Assembly (NCBI GenBank): GCA_024638355.1
Contig: JAHEKO010000003.1
Coordinates: forward strand, 1 to 22,607
Length of the DNA stretch: 22,607 bases
From: Acidobacteriota bacterium
GTDB taxonomy: Bacteria > Acidobacteriota > Thermoanaerobaculia > Multivoradales > JAHEKO01
Direction: 5' to 3'
Shown here: piece after piece, positions 1-7,629 of the stretch
How positions within the stretch are numbered: the first letter of the stretch is position 1
Layout of the letters: each line of letters begins with the position of its first letter
Translations under genes and position numbers: made by a program
Notes under the pieces: generated by a model
The model's input: the letters and a program-made list of their open reading frames with translations, nothing else
What the model was told of the DNA's origin: nothing
Databases searched by the model: none

Positions 1-111
1 GCCGCTCACCTCGAGGTCGTAGTCGAGGAGCACCTCGGCGATGCCGCTCATGCCGGCGCCGCCGATGCCCACGAAGTGGATCTTCCGGAGCTGGATGAAG
101 CGCGTGAACAT
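1..111 (-). CDS. murC: UDP-N-acetylmuramate--L-alanine ligase, N-terminal fragment (cut by window edge)
   Basis: Only the first 37 codons are present; the gene continues beyond the left edge. The translation starts [10 protein letters not shown] and contains the [16 protein letters not shown] glycine-rich nucleotide-binding loop that opens MurC proteins (residues 13-28). MurC is the cytoplasmic ATP-dependent ligase that adds L-Ala to UDP-MurNAc, the first step of the stem peptide. The ATG at 111 is chosen because a ten-base match to the 16S 3' end (GGAGGTGATC) ends 6 nt upstream and the family motif starts at the expected distance. It follows murG by 47 nt and is the next dcw gene in the canonical order. 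An in-frame TAG directly precedes the ATG. Confidence 0.93.
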   Translation of the reverse strand, partial: MFTRFIQLRKIHFVGIGGAGMSGIAEVLLDYDLEVSG

Positions 112-150
112 CTAGCGGATCACCTCCCGCTCCCGCGAGCCCTCTCCCAT
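112..150 (-). other. Mini-ORF carrying the murC Shine-Dalgarno, stop abutting the murC ATG
   Basis: A 12-codon frame (ATG at 150, TAG at 114-112) lies in the murG-murC gap, in the same frame as murC, with TAG immediately followed by the murC ATG. The extended Shine-Dalgarno of murC encodes its Glu-Val-Ile. It may be a reinitiation device or simply a consequence of having a stop next to the start; there is no protein-level evidence. Confidence 0.3.
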
Positions 151-158
151 TTTCGGGC

Positions 159-1241
159 TCATCTGGCACGCTCCTCGGCGGCGGCGGTCATCAGGTCGGC
201 GATCTCTCGGGCGGCGTCGCGATGAGCGAGCCCGGTCAGCGCCTCGCCCATCTCGCGGCGCAGCTCCTCGCCGGCCAGTAGCGGCCGCAGCGCGGCGACC
301 GCCTCGTCGATCGAGGCCGACTCGGCGAGCAGCCGGGCGCCGCCGGCGTCCGCCAGCGCCAGCGCGTTGTCCCGCTGGTGGCCTCCGGCCAGCTCCAGGG
401 GAATCAGCAGGGCCGGACGGCCGGCGGCGCAGATCTCCGCCAACGTCACGGCGCCGGCTCGCGAGACGATCAGGTTCGAGCGCCCCATCGCGGCCGCTAC
501 ATCGTCGATGAAGGGGACGATCTCGACGCTCGAGCCTGGCAGGCTCAGCTCGCCGTAGGCCGCGCGCGTCGCCTCTTCGTGGCGGCCCGCCTGGTGTACG
601 ACCTCGAGTCGCGGAAACTCCGCCGCCAGCCGCTCGAAGACCGCCGGCAGCAGAAGGTTCAACTTGAGGGCGCCCTGGCTGCCGCCCAGCACCAGCACCC
701 GCGGGCCGTCGCCCGGCGGCGGCGGGATCTCGAAGAAAGCGGGCCGCACCGGCACACCGGTGAGGCGAACCGGGCATCGAAAGTCGGGGCGCGCCGTCTC
801 GTAGGCGATCGCCGCCGCGGCGGCGAAGCGCGAAAGCGAGCGGTTCGCGGCTCCGGCCCGGCCGTTGGGCTCGAGCAGAACCACCGGCCTCGCCGCCAGC
901 CGGGCGCCCAGAACGGCCGGCACCGACACGTAGCCGCCTGTTCCGAGCACGACCTGGATGCCGAGCGCCTTGAGCAGCCGCCGTGCCGCGAGCGCCGAGC
1001 GCGCGAGGGTCCAGAGCGCCGCCGCCTTGGCGGCCGGCCCGCGGCCCACCACCGCCCGCGCCGGCAGCGGATGAAAGTCGAGCCCGGCCCCGGCAACCAG
1101 CCGCTCCTCCATCTCGCCCGCGCGTCCGGCCCAGCTCGACCTCCAGCCCAGCTCGTGGAGCTCGGCCGCGACCGCGAGGCCCGGGAAGACGTGCCCGCCG
1201 GTGCCGCCGCCGGCCATCAGTGCATGTGGGGTCGAGGACAT
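159..1241 (-). CDS. murG: UDP-N-acetylglucosamine--N-acetylmuramyl-(pentapeptide) pyrophosphoryl-undecaprenol GlcNAc transferase
   Basis: This 360-residue GT-B glycosyltransferase converts lipid I to lipid II on the cytoplasmic face of the membrane. The N-terminal acceptor domain begins with GGGTGGHVFPG (residues 11-21). The C-terminal UDP-GlcNAc domain has LGGSQGA (185-191) and the donor-site segment SRAGAVTLAE (260-269), followed by GGHQRDNA (286-293). The length matches the family (about 355). The usual HEQN segment in the N-domain reads LEPN here (123-126), a variant that keeps the Glu and Asn. The ATG at 1241 lies 3 nt downstream of the ftsW stop, so the two genes are translationally coupled within the dcw operon. 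Identification is secure. Confidence 0.96.
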   Translation of the reverse strand: MSSTPHALMAGGGTGGHVFPGLAVAAELHELGWRSSWAGRAGEMEERLVAGAGLDFHPLPARAVVGRGPAAKAAALWTLARSALAARRLLKALGIQVVLGTGGYVSVPAVLGARLAARPVVLLEPNGRAGAANRSLSRFAAAAAIAYETARPDFRCPVRLTGVPVRPAFFEIPPPPGDGPRVLVLGGSQGALKLNLLLPAVFERLAAEFPRLEVVHQAGRHEEATRAAYGELSLPGSSVEIVPFIDDVAAAMGRSNLIVSRAGAVTLAEICAAGRPALLIPLELAGGHQRDNALALADAGGARLLAESASIDEAVAALRPLLAGEELRREMGEALTGLAHRDAAREIADLMTAAAEERAR

Positions 1242-1244
1242 CCA

Positions 1245-2330
1245 TCATCCGTGCTGAGAGACATTGAGGAGCACGCCCGAGGCGACCATGGTCACCACCA
1301 GGGAAGAGCCCCCGTAGGAGAGGAAGGGCAGGGTGATGCCGGTGGTCGGCAGCAGGGCGAGCGCGACGCTGATGTGGATCAGCGCCTGCAGCACCAGCGC
1401 CGTCGACAGACCCCACGCCAGATAGCGGCCGAAATCGTCGGGAGCCTCGAAGCCGGCTCGAATCCCACGCCAGAGCAGCACGCCGAACAGCACGAGAGCG
1501 CCCAGGGCGCCGGCCAGTCCGAGCTCCTCGGCGAGGATGGCGTAGACGAAGTCCGAGTTGGCGTCGGGCAGGAAGTAGAGCTTCTGCAGGCCGCCTCCGA
1601 GACCGCGTCCGAAGGAGCCTCCGGAGCCGACCGCAACCAGCGACTGAAAGGCCTGGAAGCCGGTGCCGTCGCGGTAGAGCTCGGGCTCGAGAAAGGACTT
1701 GAGACGCGCCAGTCGATAGGGCTCGAGCACGATCGCCGAGACGACCGCGGGCACCACGGTCGCGCCGAGCACCGCCAGGTAGCGCCACGGCAGCCCGGAG
1801 AGAAACAGCATCACCCCGGCGATGGCGCCGATCATCAGAGCGGAGCCCAGATCCTTGCCCTGGAAGACCAGGAAGGCGAGCGTCAGGGTGACGACGCCCG
1901 CCGGCAGCAGGAGCCGCAGCTGGCCGCTCTCGGCCCTCATGCGGGCGATCAGGTAGGCCAGGTAGGGGACCAGGACCAGCTTGGCCAGCTCCGAGGGCTG
2001 CATCGAGACCGGCCCGAGATCGATCCAGCGCTTGGCGCCGCGAATCGACGGCCCGAGGAGCGCCACGATCAGGAGCACGACGACGCCGCCGAGCAGGGTG
2101 TAGATCACCTCCCGGCGCTTGAGGAGCCGGTAGTCGACGTGCATCAGCACCAACATCGCCCCGAGCCCGACGGCGGCGGCGAGGCTCTGCTTGACCAGAA
2201 AGGGATTGAGCGGCCTGCCCTGGGGCATGCCGGCGACGGCGCTCGCCGAGAAGACCATCGCGAGGCCCAGCCCGACCAGCATCAGGACGGTGGTGAACAG
2301 GATGCGGTCGAAAGCGAGCTTCTTAGCCAC
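1245..2330 (-). CDS. ftsW: Septal peptidoglycan glycosyltransferase (SEDS family)
   Basis: This 361-residue polytopic membrane protein of the SEDS family polymerises lipid II into glycan strands at the septum, paired with FtsI. About ten hydrophobic segments are visible. Family signatures are QPSELAK (111-117), QGKDLGSAL (157-165), the catalytic-loop Asp in DANSDFVYAILAEELG (D260 by position) and the C-terminal LPFLSYGGSSL (334-344). I chose the GTG at 2330, which overlaps the murD stop by 8 nt (GTGGCTAA) and has GGGAGG about 8 nt upstream; the open frame extends further upstream but with Arg/Ser-rich non-family sequence inside murD. Lying between murD and murG favours FtsW over the paralogue RodA. 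Confidence 0.93.
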   Translation of the reverse strand: MAKKLAFDRILFTTVLMLVGLGLAMVFSASAVAGMPQGRPLNPFLVKQSLAAAVGLGAMLVLMHVDYRLLKRREVIYTLLGGVVVLLIVALLGPSIRGAKRWIDLGPVSMQPSELAKLVLVPYLAYLIARMRAESGQLRLLLPAGVVTLTLAFLVFQGKDLGSALMIGAIAGVMLFLSGLPWRYLAVLGATVVPAVVSAIVLEPYRLARLKSFLEPELYRDGTGFQAFQSLVAVGSGGSFGRGLGGGLQKLYFLPDANSDFVYAILAEELGLAGALGALVLFGVLLWRGIRAGFEAPDDFGRYLAWGLSTALVLQALIHISVALALLPTTGITLPFLSYGGSSLVVTMVASGVLLNVSQHG

Positions 2331-3696
2331 CCTCTTCGCCTCCCAGCTCGCGCACCAGCGCGGTGAAGTGCTCGCCCCGGCGCTCGAAGCGCTCGTACTG
2401 GTCGAAGCTCGCACACGCCGGCGACAGCAGCACGACCTCGCCCGGCCGAGCCCTGCCATGAGCGGCGGCCACCGCGCGCTCGAGATCTCCCGAGTGTTCG
2501 TGCTCGACCGACCCGCCGAGCGCCCGCTCGAAGAGGTCGGCGGCTTCGCCGATCAGGTAGACCCGACGCGCCTTGGCGGCGACCGTGGCGCGCAGCACCG
2601 CAAGATCCCCGCCCTTGTGCCGGCCTCCGAGGATCAGGTGCACCGACCGATCCGCGAAGCCGGCGAGCGAGCGCTCGGTGGCGTCCGGATTGGTTCCCTT
2701 GGAGTCGTTGTACCAGTCGACGCCGCCGATCGTCGCCACCCGCTCGAGCCGGTGCGGCAGGCCGGCGAAGGCCGCGAGACCGCTGCGCACCGCCGCCGAG
2801 TCGGCGCCCATCGAGCGCGCCACCAGCGCCGCCGCCATGGCGTTCTCCAGATTGTGGGGGCCGACCAGCTGCAGGTCGCCGGCGCGGAAGAGCTCGATCG
2901 GCTGCGCCCCCGGCGACGCCTCGACGACCCGCTCGCCGTCGACGTAGCAACCGTCGTCGACCGGCCGCAGCCGCGAGAAGAAGCGGCGCCGCGCCCGGGC
3001 CGCGATCGACGCCACCCGCGGATCATCGGCGTTCAGCACCGCGACGTCGCCCTCCTCCTGACGGGCGAAGATCCGCTCCTTGGCGGCTTGATAGCTGGCG
3101 AAGTCGCGATGGCGGTCGAGGTGGTCGGCGCTCAGGTTGAGCAGCGCGGCCGCGCGCGGGCGGAAGGTGTCGACCGATTCGAGCTGGAAGCTCGACAGCT
3201 CCACGACGAAGATGCGGCCCTCTTCGCCTTCGACACGCGACGCCAGCGGCACGCCGATGTTGCCGCACACCTCGACCCGGAAGCCCGACGCGCGCAGCGC
3301 GGCGCCGGCCAGGGCGGTGGTCGTGCTCTTGCCGTTCGATCCGGTGATGGCCACCGCCGGACCGTTGAGGAAGGGGAAGGCCAGCTCGACCTCCGAGATC
3401 ACCGGCACGCCGCGCCTGCGGGCGTCGCGCACCAGCGGTTGGTCCATGGCCACCCCGGGGCTCAGCACCACGCCGTCGAAGTCGCCGGGGAGCGTCTGCG
3501 GGTCGCCGCCCACCAGCAGCTCGACGCCCGGGTCGCCCTCCAGTCCGTCCAGATCGAGCTTGTCGAGCGGGCGCCGGTCGACGGCGGTGATCGCCACCTC
3601 CCGCGCCCGCAGCAGCAGCGCCGCCGCCACGCCCGAGACGCCCAGCCCGTAGACCAGCACCCGGTTCCAGTCGTGGCGACTCCAGGGAGCTTTCAT
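2323..3696 (-). CDS. murD: UDP-N-acetylmuramoyl-L-alanine--D-glutamate ligase
   Basis: This 457-residue cytoplasmic Mur ligase adds D-Glu to UDP-MurNAc-L-Ala. An N-terminal Rossmann-like domain (GLGVSG, 17-22) binds the UDP substrate. The central ATPase domain has the P-loop TGSNGKSTT (118-126), the ELSSFQLE segment (166-173) and NLSADHLDRH (187-196). The C-terminal domain has the family motifs HNLEN (281-285), DSKGTN (331-336) and SPACASFDQYERFE (425-438). The length is typical (about 440-460). The ATG at 3696 overlaps the mraY stop as ATGA, so translation is coupled. Nothing is degenerate; identification is secure. Confidence 0.97.
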   Translation of the reverse strand: MKAPWSRHDWNRVLVYGLGVSGVAAALLLRAREVAITAVDRRPLDKLDLDGLEGDPGVELLVGGDPQTLPGDFDGVVLSPGVAMDQPLVRDARRRGVPVISEVELAFPFLNGPAVAITGSNGKSTTTALAGAALRASGFRVEVCGNIGVPLASRVEGEEGRIFVVELSSFQLESVDTFRPRAAALLNLSADHLDRHRDFASYQAAKERIFARQEEGDVAVLNADDPRVASIAARARRRFFSRLRPVDDGCYVDGERVVEASPGAQPIELFRAGDLQLVGPHNLENAMAAALVARSMGADSAAVRSGLAAFAGLPHRLERVATIGGVDWYNDSKGTNPDATERSLAGFADRSVHLILGGRHKGGDLAVLRATVAAKARRVYLIGEAADLFERALGGSVEHEHSGDLERAVAAAHGRARPGEVVLLSPACASFDQYERFERRGEHFTALVRELGGEEGG

Positions 3697-4778
3697 CGCA
3701 GCTTGAGGGTCGACAGGCTGAGCAGAGAGAAGAGGATCGACAGGATCCAGAACCTGACGATGATCTTCGACTCCTCCCAGCCCTCGAGCTCGAAGTGGTG
3801 GTGGAGGGGCGCCATGCGCAGCACCCGCTTGCCGGTCAGCTTGAACGAGGCGACCTGGACAATGACCGAGAGCGCCTCGATCACGAACAGCCCGCCGACC
3901 AGAACGAGCACCATCTCCTGCTTGGAGAGCACGGCGACGACGCCGATCGCGCCGCCGATGGCGAGCGAGCCGACATCGCCCATGAAGACCTCGGCGGGAT
4001 GAGCGTTGAACCAGAGAAACCCGAGGCTGGCGCCGACCAGGGCGGCGCAGAAGATCGCCACCTCTCCGACGCTGCGTACGTAGGGAACCTGGAGATACCC
4101 CGCGACGACGGAGTTTCCGGCGATGTAGGTAAAGATGGCGTAGGTGGCCGCGGCGATCATCGTGGCTCCGATCGCCAGTCCATCCAGGCCGTCGGTGAGG
4201 TTGACGGCGTTGGACGATCCGGTCAGAACGAGGGCCACGAACGGAATGTAAAGGAGGCCGACGTTGAAAACCGCGGTCTTGAAGAATGGGAAAGCTATGG
4301 TGGGACTAAAGTTGTAGTCGTTGGGCAGATAGATGAGGATCATCCCGCCCGCAGCGGCCACCAACGCCAAAAGAAGAAACTTCACCTTTGCGGTCAAACC
4401 CTGGTTGCGGCCGCGGCGCACCTTCAGGAAGTCATCGGAAAACCCGATGGCGCCGAAGGCGGCGGTCACGGCGAGCGCCAACCAGACGTAGATGTTGTCG
4501 AGCCGCGCCCACAACAGCGTGGGCACGATCATCGAGAACAGGATCAGCACGCCGCCCATGGTCGGCGTACCGGCTTTCTGTTGATGCCTCTCCGGGCCCT
4601 CGGCTCGGATGTTCTGGCCGATCGACAGGCGCCGGAGCCAGCGGATGAAGCCGGGCCCGAGGACCAGAGTGAGCACCAGGGCGGTCACCACGGCGGCGGC
4701 CGCCCGGAACGTGATGTAGCGGACCACGTTGAACACCGCGAACTGCTCATTCAGCGGGTAGAGGAGATGGAAGAGCAT
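3693..4778 (-). CDS. mraY: Phospho-N-acetylmuramoyl-pentapeptide transferase
   Basis: This 361-residue integral membrane enzyme transfers phospho-MurNAc-pentapeptide to undecaprenyl phosphate, forming lipid I, and is the first membrane step of the pathway. It has about ten transmembrane segments. Diagnostic motifs are KAGTPTMGG (68-76), the aspartate pair in GFSDDFLK (D115/D116), NLTDGLDGL (193-201), FMGDVGSL (265-272) and the HHH loop in MAPLHHHFELEGW (322-334). All catalytic Asp and His positions are intact. The ATG at 4778 shares one base with the murF stop (TGATG), and its own stop overlaps murD. Length and motifs are textbook. Confidence 0.98.
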   Translation of the reverse strand: MLFHLLYPLNEQFAVFNVVRYITFRAAAAVVTALVLTLVLGPGFIRWLRRLSIGQNIRAEGPERHQQKAGTPTMGGVLILFSMIVPTLLWARLDNIYVWLALAVTAAFGAIGFSDDFLKVRRGRNQGLTAKVKFLLLALVAAAGGMILIYLPNDYNFSPTIAFPFFKTAVFNVGLLYIPFVALVLTGSSNAVNLTDGLDGLAIGATMIAAATYAIFTYIAGNSVVAGYLQVPYVRSVGEVAIFCAALVGASLGFLWFNAHPAEVFMGDVGSLAIGGAIGVVAVLSKQEMVLVLVGGLFVIEALSVIVQVASFKLTGKRVLRMAPLHHHFELEGWEESKIIVRFWILSILFSLLSLSTLKLR

Positions 4779-6142
4779 CAGGCCGCTCCTCCGTGATCGA
4801 GCAGCCGGGCGACGACGCGCTCGAGCCCGACTCCACGCGAGCCCTTGACCAGAACCAGGTCGCCCGGCTCGAGCCGCTCCACGACCTCCTCGGCGGCCGC
4901 GGCGTCGGGATACCAGGGGGCCTCCGCCCCGCCGGCCGCGGCGGCCGCGGCGAGGGCCCGCGACAGCTCACCGACGCCCACGATGGGCGAGAACCCGAGC
5001 CGCGCCGCCTCGGCGCCGACCTCGCGGTGGAAGCGCTCCCCCTCCGGCCCGAGCTCGAGCATGTCGCCGAGCACCGTCCAGCGCCGCCGCGCCGGCATCT
5101 CGCGCACCGCCGCCAGCACCCGGCGACAGGCGTCGGGGTTGGAGTTGTAGCTCTCGTCCACGATCACCACGTCGCCGTCGAGGCGATGGACCACGCCGCG
5201 CCGCTCCGCCGGCTCGATGGCTGCGGCCGCCGCGGCGATGTCGTTCGGGTCGACTCCCAGCTCGGCCGCGCAGGCCGCGGCCGCCAGGAAGTTCTCGACG
5301 TTGAAGCGGCCGTAGAGCGCGAGCTCGACGGTGACCGCGCCCCCCGGAGACTCCAGGGTGAAGCGGCTGCCGACTGCGGGCGCCGGCAGCGGGGTGATCG
5401 CGGTCGCGCGGTAGTCGGCCGGTCGCTCGAGGCCGTACCAGACGACCCGGCCGCGATGCCGCTCGGCGATCCGCACGACCTCGGGATCGTCGGCGTTCGC
5501 CACCACCAGGCCGTCGGCGTGCAAGCCCTCGAGCAGCTCCGCCTTGGCGTCGCCGATCGCGGCTACGCTGTCGAAGAACTCGAGATGGACGGCGCGCACG
5601 TTGGTGAAGACGGCCACGTCGGGCCGGCCGAGGCGGCTGATCTCGCCCAGCTCGCCGGGGGTCGACATGCCCATCTCGGCGACCATCCACTCGGTGCCCT
5701 CGTCGACGGCGAGGAGGGAGAGCGGGAAGCCGTAGAGGTTGTTGAGATTGCCCGGGTTCCGGGCGACCTTGAAGCGCCGGCCGAGCATGGCGGCAAGGAG
5801 CTCCTTGGTGGTCGTCTTGCCGGCCGAGCCGGTCACCGCCACCAGCTTCTCGGGCAGGCGGGCGCGGACGTCGCGCGCGAGGTCGTGGAGCGCGGTCAGC
5901 GTGTCCTCGACGCGGATCAGGGTCGCGTCGGCCGCCGGCTCCACCTCGCGATGGACGACCGCCGCGGCGGCGCCACGCTGAAGCGCTTGCCCGACGAAGC
6001 GATGGCCGTCGGCACGCTCACCGGGCAGGGCGAAGAAGAGCTCGCCGCCGGCTACCCGACGCGAGTCGAGGGCCGCGCCGGACCACCGCCGGCCGGGATC
6101 GCCGATCACTCGACCCCCCATGGCCGCGGCCGCGTCATGCAC
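4778..6142 (-). CDS. murF: UDP-N-acetylmuramoyl-tripeptide--D-alanyl-D-alanine ligase
   Basis: This 454-residue cytoplasmic ligase attaches D-Ala-D-Ala, completing the UDP-MurNAc-pentapeptide. The P-loop is TGSAGKTTTKE (104-114). NNLYGFPLSLL (134-144), EMGMSTPGE (156-164), FTNVRAVHLEFF (179-190), GRFNVENFLAAA (278-289), DESYNSNPDA (329-338) and VLVKGSRGVGLE (430-441) follow in family order. The open frame continues upstream into murE, but only in non-family sequence. I chose the GTG at 6142, which gives the expected N-terminus (AAAAMGGRV) and an 8-nt overlap with the murE stop (GTGCATGA). The Shine-Dalgarno is weak and close (AAGGA, about 3 nt away), so the start is less certain than the identity. 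Confidence 0.95.
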   Translation of the reverse strand: MHDAAAAMGGRVIGDPGRRWSGAALDSRRVAGGELFFALPGERADGHRFVGQALQRGAAAAVVHREVEPAADATLIRVEDTLTALHDLARDVRARLPEKLVAVTGSAGKTTTKELLAAMLGRRFKVARNPGNLNNLYGFPLSLLAVDEGTEWMVAEMGMSTPGELGEISRLGRPDVAVFTNVRAVHLEFFDSVAAIGDAKAELLEGLHADGLVVANADDPEVVRIAERHRGRVVWYGLERPADYRATAITPLPAPAVGSRFTLESPGGAVTVELALYGRFNVENFLAAAACAAELGVDPNDIAAAAAAIEPAERRGVVHRLDGDVVIVDESYNSNPDACRRVLAAVREMPARRRWTVLGDMLELGPEGERFHREVGAEAARLGFSPIVGVGELSRALAAAAAAGGAEAPWYPDAAAAEEVVERLEPGDLVLVKGSRGVGLERVVARLLDHGGAA

Positions 6143-7619
6143 CGTTCCTTGCGCCAGAGCGCTCCTCCAGTGCCCGCTCGAGCTCCTGCCGGTCCGAGAA
6201 GGGCAGCACCCGGTCGCCGACGATCTGTACCTCTTCGTGTCCCTTGCCCGCGACCAGCACCGCCCATTCAGGGCCGGCATGGCCGACGGCACGGCGGATG
6301 GCCTCGCGCCGATCCGGAACCACGCGGTAGGCGTCGTTGCCGCTCTGCCGCAGGCCTTCCTCGACCGCCGAGATGATCGCCAGAGGATCTTCTCCACGCG
6401 GATTGTCGGTGGTGACGATCGGCAGCTCGGCCAGCTCGCCGGCGACCCGGCCCATCAGCACCCGCTTGCCGGCGTCGCGACCGCCGCCGCAACCGAAGAC
6501 CAGAATGACCTTGCGGTCGACGAAGCTCTTCAGCGACCGGATCGCCGACTCCAGGGCGGCGTCGGTGTGGGCGTAGTCGAGCAGAACGGGAAAGTCCTGG
6601 CCGGCGTCGATCGGCTCCATGCGACCGGCGAGCGGCGCGAAGTCCTCGAGGCTCGCTGCGATGGCTTCGCGCGGCAGCTCGAGCGCCTCGGCCGCCGCCA
6701 CCGCCGCGGTCAGGTTCTCCAGGTTGTAGCGACCGAGCAGCCGGGTGCGCAGCGCCAGCTCGCCGCGCGGAGTCCGCAGCGTCGCGCGGATGCCGTCGCC
6801 GTCGAGCTCGGCGGCGAGCACCGTGACGTCGCCGACGCCGCCGAAAGTGACCACCGGAACGTCCGCAGGCAGCTCCGCCACCAGGCGACGGCCGTAGGCG
6901 TCGCCGACGTTGACCACGGCACGCCCGTCCGCCGCGAGCTGCTCGAAGAGCTTGCTCTTGGCCTCGAAGTACTCCTCGAAGTCGGCGTGGAAGTCGAAGT
7001 GATCGCGACTCAGGTTGGTGAACACGCCGAGGTCGAAGGTCATGCCGGCGACACGGTGGAGGTGCAGGGCGTGCGAAGAGACCTCCATCGCCACCGCGGC
7101 CGCCCCGGCAGCCCTCATCTCGCGCAGGGTGCGGAACAGATCGGACGCCTCGGGAGTGGTGCGCTCGCCGTCGAAGCTCAGCTCGCCGAAGCGGTAACCG
7201 AGAGTTCCGAGACGGCCCGCCGGCCGGTCGGCGGCGTCCAGGATGGCGCCGAGCAACGCCACCACGGTCGACTTGCCGTTGGTGCCGGTCACCCCGACGG
7301 TCAGCAGCTCGCGATCGGGGTGGCCGTAGAGGCGCGCCGCCAGGGGACCCAGTACCTCGCGCGGCCGCTCGCAGCCGAGCCACGGAATCGACAGACCGGC
7401 GGGCGCGCTGCCGGCGCCGATCACCGCCACCGCTCCCCGCTTCGCCGCCTCGGGCGCGAACACCCGGCCGTCGAAGCGGTCGCCCGCGATCGCCACGAAC
7501 AGGTCGCCGGGAGCGACCCGCCGCGAGTCGTGGGTAATGCCGCCCGCCTCGCGCAGGTCGAGACCTTCACCGGCGGGGCCTGAGATGGGTAGATCGGCGA
7601 TGAGCTGCATGATCTTCAT
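6135..7619 (-). CDS. murE: UDP-N-acetylmuramoyl-L-alanyl-D-glutamate--2,6-diaminopimelate ligase
   Basis: This 494-residue Mur ligase adds the third stem residue. The N-domain has THDSRRVAPGDLFVAI (29-44), the P-loop is GTNGKST (112-118), and MEVSSHAL (178-185) and NLSRDHFDFH (202-211) follow. The substrate-selecting loop reads TDNPRGED (404-411); DNPR is the signature of meso-diaminopimelate-specific MurE, so this cell wall is predicted to be DAP type. KGHEEVQ is at 459-465. I chose the ATG at 7619, 10 nt after the ftsI stop, because the open frame further upstream is Arg/Pro-rich and overlaps ftsI. An in-frame ATG three codons later (7610) is an alternative; the Shine-Dalgarno is poor for both. 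Confidence 0.95.
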   Translation of the reverse strand: MKIMQLIADLPISGPAGEGLDLREAGGITHDSRRVAPGDLFVAIAGDRFDGRVFAPEAAKRGAVAVIGAGSAPAGLSIPWLGCERPREVLGPLAARLYGHPDRELLTVGVTGTNGKSTVVALLGAILDAADRPAGRLGTLGYRFGELSFDGERTTPEASDLFRTLREMRAAGAAAVAMEVSSHALHLHRVAGMTFDLGVFTNLSRDHFDFHADFEEYFEAKSKLFEQLAADGRAVVNVGDAYGRRLVAELPADVPVVTFGGVGDVTVLAAELDGDGIRATLRTPRGELALRTRLLGRYNLENLTAAVAAAEALELPREAIAASLEDFAPLAGRMEPIDAGQDFPVLLDYAHTDAALESAIRSLKSFVDRKVILVFGCGGGRDAGKRVLMGRVAGELAELPIVTTDNPRGEDPLAIISAVEEGLRQSGNDAYRVVPDRREAIRRAVGHAGPEWAVLVAGKGHEEVQIVGDRVLPFSDRQELERALEERSGARNGA

Positions 7620-7629
7620 CGGTCCGGGC

